Of a stretch of DNA of 64,000 nt, positions 8,711 to 17,212 are shown piece by piece (within the stretch, counting starts at the first letter, position 1; each line of letters begins with the position of its first letter). The position numbers and the translations under genes were made by a program. The notes beneath the pieces are model-generated. The model did not search any database. It was given only the letters and a program-made list of their open reading frames with translations, and had not been told where the DNA came from. The DNA lies in the NCBI RefSeq assembly GCF_000243155.2, contig NC_018017.1, positions 1,240,001-1,304,000 on the forward strand, in the 5' to 3' direction. Source of the stretch: Desulfitobacterium dehalogenans ATCC 51507 (GTDB lineage: Bacteria > Bacillota > Desulfitobacteriia > Desulfitobacteriales > Desulfitobacteriaceae).

Positions 8711-10099
8711 TTGACCGAACTGATCTTATCCAGGCTGCAGTTTGCGGTGACAACATCCTATCACTTTTTATTTGTCCCGCTAACTCTAGGGCTATCAGTC
8801 CTCGTTGCCCTCATGGAAACTTGGTACGTCAAGACGGGGGATGAAACCTATAAGAAAATGGCCAAGTTCTGGGGCAAGCTCTTTCTCATTAACTTTGCAA
8901 TGGGCGTCGTAACGGGGTTAGTCCAAGAATTCCAATTTGGGATGAATTGGTCTGAGTACTCCCGGTTCATGGGAGATATCTTTGGGGCACCATTGGCAAT
9001 TGAAGCACTTTTAGCGTTTTTTATTGAATCAACGTTCTTAGGGGTTTGGATTTTTGGTTGGGATAAATTATCCAAGAAAGTCCACTGTATGAGCATTTGG
9101 CTTGTAGCCATTGCCAGCAATCTATCGGCTTTATGGATTTTAATCGCTAACTCCTTTATGCAAGAACCTGTGGGCTATGTGTTACGCAATGGCCGTGCGG
9201 AGATGGTTGATTTCCTGGCTGTAGTAACCAATAAACATGTCTTTTATCAATTTCCTCACACGGTACTTAGTGGATTTACCACGGGAGCGTTTTTCGTCTT
9301 AGGTATCAGCGCGTATCATATCTTAAAGAAAAAGCATGTCGATGTTTTCATGCAGTCAGCAAAATTTGCCCTGATTTTCGGAGTCATTAGTCTTTTCGGC
9401 GTCCTTGGTGTGGGTCACGCCCAAGGCATGCATTTGGTTGAAGCCCAACCGATGAAGATGGCTGCTGCTGAGGCTCATTGGGAAACAGAAAGTCCAGCCG
9501 GGTTTAATGTTTTTGCCATTGTTGACAAAGAAAATAATACAAATAGTTTTGAGATTAAAGTTCCTGGTGTATTGAGCTTTATGTCTTACGGCACGTTTGA
9601 TGCCGAAGTCAAGGGGATCAATGATTTACAAAAAGAAGCCGTTCAACAGCATGGAGAGGGAAATTATATTCCGCCGGTTACATCTTTGTTCTGGTCCTTC
9701 CGGATTATGGTGGGTGTCGGTAGTTTATTAATCCTTGTCGTATTACTGGGGGCTTTCTTATATAAGACGAAGCGTTTTGAAAATACGACGTGGTTCTTAA
9801 AGCTTCTGCCCTGGATGATTCCGCTACCCTACATTGCTAACTTAACAGGATGGTTTCTGGCAGAACAAGGCCGCCAGCCATGGATTGTTTATGGTTTACA
9901 GAAGACGGCGGATGGACTTTCAACTTCTGTACCCGCCGCATATATTTGGACCAGCCTGATTGGCTTTACCCTGCTTTACGGTATTTTAGCCATTGTTGAT
10001 GTGTACCTCATCCTGAAGTTCGTCAAGCGTGGGCCTGTTGAGGCTGAGGATGAAGATTCCTCGACTGATGTAGCGAAGGGGGCATCATTATGGACTTAA
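8711..10099 (+). CDS. cydA: Cytochrome bd oxidase subunit I
   Basis: This 462-residue quinol oxidase subunit carries the heme ligands expected for CydA: His18 in TSYHFLF, His183 in FPHTVLSGF and the Met of FRIMVG (Met333). The EQGRQPW motif follows. The periplasmic Q-loop is short, as in the Firmicute/short-loop class. The start is TTG at 8711, supported by AAGGTAAGGGGG upstream and by the standard MTELILSRLQFA N-terminus. It works with CydB in the membrane to reduce O2 to water with quinol, useful to an anaerobe for oxygen removal. Its stop overlaps cydB by 10 nt. Confidence 0.96.
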   Translation: MTELILSRLQFAVTTSYHFLFVPLTLGLSVLVALMETWYVKTGDETYKKMAKFWGKLFLINFAMGVVTGLVQEFQFGMNWSEYSRFMGDIFGAPLAIEALLAFFIESTFLGVWIFGWDKLSKKVHCMSIWLVAIASNLSALWILIANSFMQEPVGYVLRNGRAEMVDFLAVVTNKHVFYQFPHTVLSGFTTGAFFVLGISAYHILKKKHVDVFMQSAKFALIFGVISLFGVLGVGHAQGMHLVEAQPMKMAAAEAHWETESPAGFNVFAIVDKENNTNSFEIKVPGVLSFMSYGTFDAEVKGINDLQKEAVQQHGEGNYIPPVTSLFWSFRIMVGVGSLLILVVLLGAFLYKTKRFENTTWFLKLLPWMIPLPYIANLTGWFLAEQGRQPWIVYGLQKTADGLSTSVPAAYIWTSLIGFTLLYGILAIVDVYLILKFVKRGPVEAEDEDSSTDVAKGASLWT

Positions 10100-11094
10100 A
10101 TATTCTGTGGTTTATCCTGATTTCAGTACTCTTCATTGGTTTCTTTTTCTTAGAAGGCTTTGACTATGGAGTGGGGATTCTTCTCCCCTTCATGGGCAAA
10201 AATGACACAGAGCGCCGCATCGTGATCAATACCATCGGGCCGGTTTGGGACGGCAATGAAGTATGGTTGATTACCGCAGGCGGTGCCATCTTTGCAGCGT
10301 TCCCTAACTGGTATGCCACCCTTTTCAGTGGCTTCTACCTAGCCCTTTTCTTCATTCTTGTGGCTTTGATCATTCGCGGCGTAGCCTTTGAATTTCGTAG
10401 CAGTGATCGCTCTCCACGCTGGCGCTCTGCTTGGGACTGGGGAATCTTCGTAGGTAGCCTTCTTAGCGCCATCCTCTGGGGTGTAGCAGTTACCAATATT
10501 TTACGGGGTGTGCCTATCAATGGGGAAATGCAGTATGTGGGAACCTTCTTTGACCTCTTATCACCCTACACACTCATTGGCGGAGTCACAACTCTCCTCT
10601 TATTTACTGTGCACGGTGCTCTCTATCTGACCCTGAAGACTGAAGGTGAAATGGTTCAACGGGCTTGGAGCATCGCTAAAACAGTAAGCGTCGGAGCACT
10701 TGTAGTTCTTGTACTTCTTGCCGCTATGACTTATTTCCAAACGGACCTTTTCGCAAGCACTTTGGCCGCTCTGGGAATTCTGGTTTGTGCCGTGGCCATG
10801 ATTTTGACTGTTCTGTTCACTTATAAAAAAGCCGCTGGAAAGGCATTTATAGCCAGTAGCTTAACCATTACATTTTTAGTGCTCTCCGTGTTCTCAGGGC
10901 TTTTCCCACGGGTTATGGTATCAAGCTTGAATCCAGAATGGAGTCTGCATATTTATAATGCTTCTTCCAGCCCATACACCCTAAAGATCATGACTATAGT
11001 AGCCTTGACTTTGGTTCCGATTGTTTTAGCATATCAGATCTGGACCTACTGGGTATTCCGCAAGCGTATAACAGCAAAAGATATTCACTATTAA
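10090..11094 (+). CDS. cydB: Cytochrome bd oxidase subunit II
   Basis: This 334-residue polytopic membrane protein has the family segments FFFLEGFDYGVGILLPF near the N-terminus and NTIGPVWDGNEVWLITAGGAIFAAFPNWYA around residues 48-78. It is the structural partner of CydA. The gene overlaps cydA by 10 nt and is followed by a strong hairpin before cydD. No missing segment is apparent. Confidence 0.96.
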   Translation: MDLNILWFILISVLFIGFFFLEGFDYGVGILLPFMGKNDTERRIVINTIGPVWDGNEVWLITAGGAIFAAFPNWYATLFSGFYLALFFILVALIIRGVAFEFRSSDRSPRWRSAWDWGIFVGSLLSAILWGVAVTNILRGVPINGEMQYVGTFFDLLSPYTLIGGVTTLLLFTVHGALYLTLKTEGEMVQRAWSIAKTVSVGALVVLVLLAAMTYFQTDLFASTLAALGILVCAVAMILTVLFTYKKAAGKAFIASSLTITFLVLSVFSGLFPRVMVSSLNPEWSLHIYNASSSPYTLKIMTIVALTLVPIVLAYQIWTYWVFRKRITAKDIHY

Positions 11095-11202
11095 GAAATC
11101 GATAATAATTAATGAAAAATTGTCCATTATCATGTAAACTATAAGTACATGGGTACTTGGTATAAACATGGCGTGGATACGTAATTTAATTGATAGGGGG
11201 AT

Positions 11203-11228
11203 GGGGCAAGTTATCTTGCCCCTTTTTT
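11203..11228 (+). terminator. Terminator-like hairpin between cydB and cydD
   Basis: GGGGCAAG (11203-11210) and CTTGCCCC (11215-11222) form a perfect 8-bp stem with a TTAT loop, then six Ts. The cydD start codon follows only 5 nt later. It would lower transcription into cydDC relative to cydAB unless it is read through or regulated. Confidence 0.85.
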
Positions 11229-11233
11229 AAATT

Positions 11234-12988
11234 ATGTTTGATAAGCGATTGATGCGGGAAGGTAAATATGTTAAAAAATATCTTTTGGGAACCGTAGCAC
11301 TGGGTGTAGGAATCGCTTTACTTGCTATTGCTCAAGCTTATCTACTCTCACAGGTGATTGCTCAAGTCTTTCTGGAAGATGCTCCTTTTCTACAAACAAA
11401 AGGTTATCTTTTAGGTATTTTGGCTGTCATTGGAGTTAGGGCGCTTCTTCAGTATTTTAGTGAGGTAACTGCCCGTGAGACCGCTATCCGTGTGAAGGAA
11501 AGAGTAAGAGTCCGTTTTCTGCAAAAGATCCTCTCCTTGGGGCCGGTGTATGCCCGGGGTGAACGAGGGGGGGAACTGCTCAACACAGCCGTAGAGGGGA
11601 TTGAGGCCTTGGATGACTATTTTGCTCGCTATATCCCCCAACTTATTTTGGCCGTATTAGTACCAATACTTACTTTAGTATTTATCTTCCCCAAGGATTT
11701 TCAATCCGCAACGATCTTAATCCTAACCGGACCCCTAATCCCCTTCTTCATGATATTGATTGGAAAACTTGCTGAGAAAAAGTCCCTGCAGCAATGGCAA
11801 AGTCTAAGCCGTATGAGCGCCCATTTTCTTGATATGCTCCAAGGTTTAACCACACTGAAACTATTCGGCCGGAGCAAGGACCAAGCGGTTGTGATTGGTC
11901 GAGTCAGTGAAACATTTCGAAAGAATACCATGGGCGTCATGAAAATAGCTTTTTTATCGGCTTTTGTCTTGGAGTTTATGGGCATGATTAGCACTGCTAT
12001 TATCGCCGTAACCTTGGGTATTCGTTTGATTAATGGCACGGTTCCTTATTCTGAGGCACTCTTTATCCTGATATTAGCTCCGGAGTTCTATTTGCCCTTA
12101 AGAACCTTGGGCTTGCATTTTCACGCACGACTCTCAGGGGGCAATGCTGCTAATCGTATTTTTGAAGTTCTTGAGCTTGAAAGTCAATCAGAGTTCGAGC
12201 TGATCAAAGGAGCTAAGGAGCCCGTTTATTTGTTCGAAGGAAATAAAGAAGCACCATGGCTTACTTTTAAGCAAGTAGACCTGTGCTATGAAAAAGAGGG
12301 CGAAAGGGTTTTAAAGGATATAAATTTTATACTTCGCTTTGGTGAGCGCGTGGCTTTAATCGGACCCAGTGGCGCTGGAAAAAGCTCCATTCTTCAGATT
12401 CTGCTTCGCTTCGCAGAGCCTTCCCAAGGCGAGGTGCTGATTAATAATACTGTATTAAGCACGATCCCGCCGGCAACCTGGCGGAAAGTGATCTCGTATG
12501 TTCCCCAGAAGCCTTATCTCTTTGCAGGGTCGGTTATGGATAATATTCGATTTGGTAACCCTGAAGCATCTTTGGAGGATGTGGTAAAAGCTGCTCAGTT
12601 AGCTATGGCCCATGAATTCATCACCGAGCTTCCTCAAGGCTATGATACCCTTGTTGGCGAGGGAGGAGCTCGTTTAAGCGGAGGACAGGCCCAGCGCATA
12701 GCTATTGGCCGGGCCTTCCTTAAGGATTCCCCCCTGTTATTATTGGATGAAGTAACCAGCGGGTTGGATAATGAAAATGAAAAGGATCTACTGACAGCTT
12801 TAGAGGGCCTTTGTCAGGGGAGGACCGTAATTTTTACGACTCATCGAATGAAGACTACAATCCAGGCGGATCGGATCCTGGTACTTGATAAAGGGAGAAT
12901 CATTGAGCAGGGTTCTCCCCAAGAGCTTCTAAATAATCAAGGATTATATGCCCGTTTCGTAAGCACCTATGGGAGGGAAGAGGGATGA
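11234..12988 (+). CDS. cydD: ABC exporter CydD (cytochrome bd assembly)
   Basis: This 584-residue half-transporter has an N-terminal six-helix ABC membrane domain and a C-terminal ATPase. The ATPase shows Walker A GPSGAGKSS, the Q-loop YVPQKPYLFAG, signature LSGGQAQR and Walker B LLLLDEVTSGLD. CydDC exports reduced thiols such as glutathione or cysteine and is needed for bd oxidase assembly. The start ATG at 11234 gives the family-like MFDKRLMRE but has no Shine-Dalgarno sequence, because a terminator-like hairpin abuts it; an in-frame ATG at 11252 is no better. The gene overlaps cydC by 4 nt (ATGA). Confidence 0.92.
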   Translation: MFDKRLMREGKYVKKYLLGTVALGVGIALLAIAQAYLLSQVIAQVFLEDAPFLQTKGYLLGILAVIGVRALLQYFSEVTARETAIRVKERVRVRFLQKILSLGPVYARGERGGELLNTAVEGIEALDDYFARYIPQLILAVLVPILTLVFIFPKDFQSATILILTGPLIPFFMILIGKLAEKKSLQQWQSLSRMSAHFLDMLQGLTTLKLFGRSKDQAVVIGRVSETFRKNTMGVMKIAFLSAFVLEFMGMISTAIIAVTLGIRLINGTVPYSEALFILILAPEFYLPLRTLGLHFHARLSGGNAANRIFEVLELESQSEFELIKGAKEPVYLFEGNKEAPWLTFKQVDLCYEKEGERVLKDINFILRFGERVALIGPSGAGKSSILQILLRFAEPSQGEVLINNTVLSTIPPATWRKVISYVPQKPYLFAGSVMDNIRFGNPEASLEDVVKAAQLAMAHEFITELPQGYDTLVGEGGARLSGGQAQRIAIGRAFLKDSPLLLLDEVTSGLDNENEKDLLTALEGLCQGRTVIFTTHRMKTTIQADRILVLDKGRIIEQGSPQELLNNQGLYARFVSTYGREEG

Positions 12989-14748
12989 AAAATCTAAGGT
13001 GGATAATCAAAGAAATACTTCCCTTCTGGCCAAGGGTATGCCTGACTTTGTTATTAAGTGCCTTAACTGTTACCAGCCATATTGGCTTAATGGCGACCTC
13101 TTCCTATTTGCTGGCTCGGGCAGCCTTACAGCCCCCGATTATGGATCTGATGATAACTATCGTAGGGGTTCGTTTCTTTGGAATTTCCCGAGCGGTTTTT
13201 CGCTATTGTGAACGTCTAGTTTCCCATGATGTTACCTTTCGGGTGTTAAGCCGTATTCGGATGATCGTTTATAAGGGCATTGAACCACTAGCCCCCGCCC
13301 AACTTAAGGATATGCACAGCGGGGATTTACTCAGCCGCATTGTGGGAGATGTGGAGGTGCAGCAAAACTTATTTTTGCGGGTACTGGCTCCTCCTCTCGT
13401 CGCCGTGCTGGTTTTGCTTGGCTATGGAGGTTTTCTCGCTCATTTTAATCAAGGTTTCACCACTATCTTGGCGGCTTTCTTTTTGGCAGCAGGTGTAGCT
13501 CTTCCTTTTCTTATCCGGGCCTTAGGGAATGGTATCGGTCAGATGAAAATCCAGGCCAAAGCCAAAATGCATACCTTTATTTTGGATAGTTTGCAGGGGA
13601 TGCCGGAAATGCTGGCTTTTGGGCAGACCGGGGCTGTTTTTCAGCGGATTCAAGAAGCCCAGAGTGAACTCAGCCGGTCGGATCGAAGGATGGCTAGAGT
13701 GACAGGGATATCTAATGCCCTTATGGGGATGATTTCCCATTTAGGAATGCTGGCTGTTCTGGTTCTGGGGATTTTTCTCGTAAAGCAGGGGCAGATTGAC
13801 GGGATTCTGTTGGGTATGTTGGCTTTGGGAGTACTGAGCAGTTTTGAGGCAGTGATTCCGCTGCCTGTCAGCCAGCATCATTTAGAGGAAAATGAGGCGG
13901 CGGGAAGACGCCTTAAGAATTTGATAGATGAAGGACAGAAGCTTCTGGAGAAGGATGAGCGTAAGGAAATCAGCACTGGCATCGGCGATGGATCGGAAGA
14001 AAGGTCAATCTTTCAAAATTGTGAACTTGAATTTGTTAACGTGAGTTTTCGATACGACCCAGATGGTCCCTGGGTATTAGATAATATTTCTGCTAAGATA
14101 CCACGAGGCAGGCGGATTGGCATCGTGGGTCGAAGCGGAGCAGGAAAAAGCAGCCTTGTCAATCTCTTGGTTCGATTCTGGGAACCAAATACTGGGGAGA
14201 TTCGCCTAGGCGGGGTAAATATAAAAGAGCTAAGGCCCCTGGATATTAGGGAAAAGATTGGCATAGTGGCTCAAAAATCGCATCTTTTCCATGCTACGGT
14301 AAAAGAAAATCTATTATTGGCTAAGCCGGAGGCTACTAATGAGGAGCTATACGAAGCAGCTCGGAGGGCAAAAATTCATGAATTTATTCTTTCCCTCCCT
14401 CAAGGGTATGATTCTCTAATCGGAGAAGGGGGGATGAAGCTCTCCGGTGGACAACAGCAGCGCCTTGCTATCGCACGTGTCCTATTAAAAGATGCACCTA
14501 TCCTTATTCTAGATGAAGCAACCAATGGACTGGACCCAGTAACAGAAGGAGAGCTTAAAGAAGAATTATTGGCTTTGACAGAAGATAGGACACTGATTGT
14601 TATTACCCATCATCTTGGATTTGTGAAAGATCTGGACGAAATACTAGTGTTGGAAAAGGGAAGAATCATTGAATATGGGAAGCATGAGGATCTTATGAAG
14701 CGGAAAGGTTTGTACCGGCGTCTATGGGAAAATGGCAGCGAAATCTAG
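12985..14748 (+). CDS. cydC: ABC exporter CydC (cytochrome bd assembly)
   Basis: This 587-residue partner of CydD has an N-terminal membrane domain with the segment GVRFFGISRAVFRYCERLVSHD cut by family-typical RYxERLxSHD residues. Its ATPase has Walker A GRSGAGKSS, signature LSGGQQQR and Walker B ILILDEATNGLD followed by the switch His in ITHH. It overlaps cydD by 4 nt, and the GGGAGGGAAGAGGG stretch ahead of the ATG is the ribosome binding site. It completes the heterodimeric thiol exporter. Confidence 0.94.
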   Translation: MKNLRWIIKEILPFWPRVCLTLLLSALTVTSHIGLMATSSYLLARAALQPPIMDLMITIVGVRFFGISRAVFRYCERLVSHDVTFRVLSRIRMIVYKGIEPLAPAQLKDMHSGDLLSRIVGDVEVQQNLFLRVLAPPLVAVLVLLGYGGFLAHFNQGFTTILAAFFLAAGVALPFLIRALGNGIGQMKIQAKAKMHTFILDSLQGMPEMLAFGQTGAVFQRIQEAQSELSRSDRRMARVTGISNALMGMISHLGMLAVLVLGIFLVKQGQIDGILLGMLALGVLSSFEAVIPLPVSQHHLEENEAAGRRLKNLIDEGQKLLEKDERKEISTGIGDGSEERSIFQNCELEFVNVSFRYDPDGPWVLDNISAKIPRGRRIGIVGRSGAGKSSLVNLLVRFWEPNTGEIRLGGVNIKELRPLDIREKIGIVAQKSHLFHATVKENLLLAKPEATNEELYEAARRAKIHEFILSLPQGYDSLIGEGGMKLSGGQQQRLAIARVLLKDAPILILDEATNGLDPVTEGELKEELLALTEDRTLIVITHHLGFVKDLDEILVLEKGRIIEYGKHEDLMKRKGLYRRLWENGSEI

Positions 14749-14853
14749 GATTTTGAAACACTTTGTTTATTGTTATAAATTAATTTTTGTACTAATATAT
14801 GAATTGTAAACCGGAAGACTGCTTTGTCTGCTAGAAAATTGAAGGAGGAAAAA

Positions 14854-16257
14854 ATGGAACACTCTTTAGGTACTTTATTGCCATTGTATTCAGTCATTCC
14901 TTTTGTAGGTATGTTGTTGTCCATTGCACTGGGGCCTGTTCTGTTTCCAAAATTTTGGCATCATCATTTTGGTAAGGTATCAGCTGCCTGGGCAGCACTG
15001 CTTGCTGTTCCACTGATCGTAGCTTATGGAAAACAAGGTGTTGATGAGCTGCTCCATTTACTCATCGCGGATTACATTCCCTTTATCGTTCTTATCGGGT
15101 CCTTATTTACAGTCGGTGGTGGAATCTTAGTTCGTACATCCTTAAAGGGGACAACTTGGGTCAATGCAGGTTTCCTGACGATCGGGGCTATTATCGCTTC
15201 ATGGATGGGGACTACAGGAGCGGCTATGTTATTAATCCGCCCATTCCTGCGTGTGAATAAGGATCGTAAGTATAAGGCCTTTATGGTAGTATTCTTTATT
15301 TTTATGGTTGCCAATGTGGGAGGAGCATTGACCCCTTTAGGGGATCCGCCGCTTTTCCTGGGCTTTTTACACGGAGTGCCTTTCTTTTGGACCTTACGCC
15401 TTATTACCCCTATGGCTGTAGTGCTGGCCGGGCTTTTACTCATTTATATCGCTTTTGATAAGTACTTTCTGGCTAAGGAACAAAAAGAAGGCAATTTAGC
15501 CTTTGCTTCATCTTCTTGCAATGGGGTTGCAGCCAAAGATAACTCCAGTGGAGATTCAACGTTGGGAAAAAGATTGGAAGTTTTAGGCGTTCAAAACTTT
15601 ATTCTGTTAGCCGCAATTATTGGTGTTATTCTATTTAGCGGTTATGTTAAGATGAGCGAAGTATCTATTCTGGGGGTTCATCTTGGCTGGCAGGATGTTA
15701 TCCGTAATCTGGTACTTGTAGCTATTGTGGTTATCTCCATGAAAATCACACCCAAGGCAGTTCGTGAGGAAAACGAATACTCCTGGGGGCCAATTTTGGA
15801 GATCATTTATCTCTTCTTCGGAATCTTTGTCACCATGGCTCCTGCTTTAGCGATATTGAAGGCTGGTGAGTCCGGAGCTTTGTCTTTTATTACTGCAGCA
15901 GTCAAAGAGCCGGTTCAATACTTCTGGATTACCGGAGCATTGTCCAGCTTCCTTGACAATGCCCCAACGTACCTAACCTTCTTTAGTACTGCTTTAGGTC
16001 AATTCTATCCAGGTATGGCTGAAGCCCCTGCAGTGGCTCAGTTCTTAGTCGACCAGCCCTTATACCTTCTGGCAATTTCTGCTGGATCGGTGTTCTTTGG
16101 AGCGGTTACCTATATCGGCAATGCCCCTAACTTTATGGTTCGCTCCATTGCTGAAGAATCCGGAGTAAAAATGCCTAGCTTTTTCGGCTATATGGCGTAT
16201 AGCTTCTGCATTCTCCTTCCCCTCTTTGGGATAGTAACCTGGCTTTTCTTTCTCTAA
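14854..16257 (+). CDS. NhaD/ArsB-superfamily sodium:proton antiporter
   Basis: The protein has about 12 hydrophobic spans over 467 residues and belongs to the ion transporter superfamily of NhaD and related permeases. Marker segments are GTTGAAMLLIRPFLR, GGALTPLGDPPLFLGFLHGVP near residues 155-175 and the late FLDNAPTYLTFF and GAVTYIGNAPNFM. The two LxDNAPT/GNAPN helical-hairpin motifs are the expected ion site. AAGGAGGAA at 14842-14850 selects the ATG at 14854; an in-frame TTG 30 nt upstream lacks such a site. It likely exchanges Na+ for H+ across the cytoplasmic membrane; arsenite transport is a less likely alternative. Confidence 0.85.
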   Translation: MEHSLGTLLPLYSVIPFVGMLLSIALGPVLFPKFWHHHFGKVSAAWAALLAVPLIVAYGKQGVDELLHLLIADYIPFIVLIGSLFTVGGGILVRTSLKGTTWVNAGFLTIGAIIASWMGTTGAAMLLIRPFLRVNKDRKYKAFMVVFFIFMVANVGGALTPLGDPPLFLGFLHGVPFFWTLRLITPMAVVLAGLLLIYIAFDKYFLAKEQKEGNLAFASSSCNGVAAKDNSSGDSTLGKRLEVLGVQNFILLAAIIGVILFSGYVKMSEVSILGVHLGWQDVIRNLVLVAIVVISMKITPKAVREENEYSWGPILEIIYLFFGIFVTMAPALAILKAGESGALSFITAAVKEPVQYFWITGALSSFLDNAPTYLTFFSTALGQFYPGMAEAPAVAQFLVDQPLYLLAISAGSVFFGAVTYIGNAPNFMVRSIAEESGVKMPSFFGYMAYSFCILLPLFGIVTWLFFL

Positions 16258-16310
16258 GATTTTGAGGGGCGGTGCCTCATGGTATTTAATATACTAATGA
16301 CATGAAATAG

Positions 16311-16370
16311 AAACTCCCGATGGAAATAGTCTATGTGAACATCACGAGACCATCTCCACGGGAGTTTTAA
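16311..16370 (+). terminator. Long-stem terminator after the antiporter gene
   Basis: AAACTCCCG (16311-16319) pairs with CGGGAGTTT (16359-16367). Inside, GATGG can pair with CCATC to lengthen the stem. A short T run follows. Confidence 0.65.
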
Positions 16371-16386
16371 TGTATTATATTAAGTA

Positions 16387-16426
16387 TTGTAATTCTGAAA
16401 AAACGTAATTTTTTTCAGAATTACAA
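16387..16426 (-). terminator. 17-bp hairpin overlapping the stop codon of the next - strand gene
   Basis: TTGTAATTCTGAAAAAA (16387-16403) is perfectly complementary to 16410-16426, with a 6-nt loop. The arm includes the TAA of the - strand gene at 16421, so the stop codon sits in the stem. The A/T-rich base lets it act in either direction. Confidence 0.75.
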
Positions 16427-16972
16427 TAAACCCTGAAGATTGGAGAAAGCAACAGGCTCTTCTTCCGTTATGCCATGAATTAGCCATACCCCATCCTCTT
16501 TTTTTAACTCTAAAACTGCACTATAGCGATTTAAGGTTTCAACATCATGGGTCAAAACCTTTGCTTTAAATTGCATTTTAATTATGCTTGTATCTGGAGC
16601 AGTTTTCTCCAGAGCCAGGACAAGTGCGCTTTCTACTGAAGACTTGGCATTAATGGCTTTGGCTGCAATGTAGCTTTTCTCGAGAGAACTGCTATAGGCT
16701 TCCTGATAATCCTGTGTCAAAAGGGGGAGGAGTTTTAGACCCTCTTCCAAATAATTATCCAAAGAATAAGTATAATAGCTTTTTGTAAAATCAAGTGCCA
16801 AAGTCTCCATCTCTTTACGCTCAGCCGGAGTAAGGGGGTCGATGAATGGTGAGGCTAGAGCAGGTTGGTTGGGGGTATTCAAAGTAGAGTCTGCCGAAAA
16901 GCCAGGAATCCAATGGCCAAGAAGAAATAGGGTGGCTAAGAGAACTGAAAAGACCCAAACACTGCGTTTCAT
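16421..16972 (-). CDS. Secreted/membrane-anchored protein of unknown function, NTF2-like C-terminal half
   Basis: This 183-residue protein starts with a Lys/Arg pair and a hydrophobic stretch (VWVFSVLLATLFLLGHW) that is a signal peptide or membrane anchor, followed by a Pro/Ser-rich linker. The rest (residues about 48-183) has alternating helices and strands ending in VLELKKEDGVWLIHGI. That pattern resembles the NTF2-like fold of extracytoplasmic proteins such as TcpC-type domains. I do not recognise a named family. A perfect hairpin covers the stop codon. The gene is convergent with the antiporter and divergent from the SLH protein gene. Confidence 0.75.
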   Translation of the reverse strand: MKRSVWVFSVLLATLFLLGHWIPGFSADSTLNTPNQPALASPFIDPLTPAERKEMETLALDFTKSYYTYSLDNYLEEGLKLLPLLTQDYQEAYSSSLEKSYIAAKAINAKSSVESALVLALEKTAPDTSIIKMQFKAKVLTHDVETLNRYSAVLELKKEDGVWLIHGITEEEPVAFSNLQGLL

Positions 16973-17212
16973 TTTCTTCTCACTCCTGTTATTTTAGTCC
17001 TTATCTAGATATTCTGCGAAAAATCCAAAACACCTTCTGATTATTGTAAATGTTTAGAAAAATGTATCATATTGAAAATAGTGGTAAAAGAAAAATGATT
17101 AATAATTATGATTTTATTTTATAATTATTTTTTAACGTCATATTGGAACAAGATTTTTCGTCTATTATGGTAACAGAGGTTGAAAAAGACAAGGTAAGAA
17201 AGGAATGGAAAA

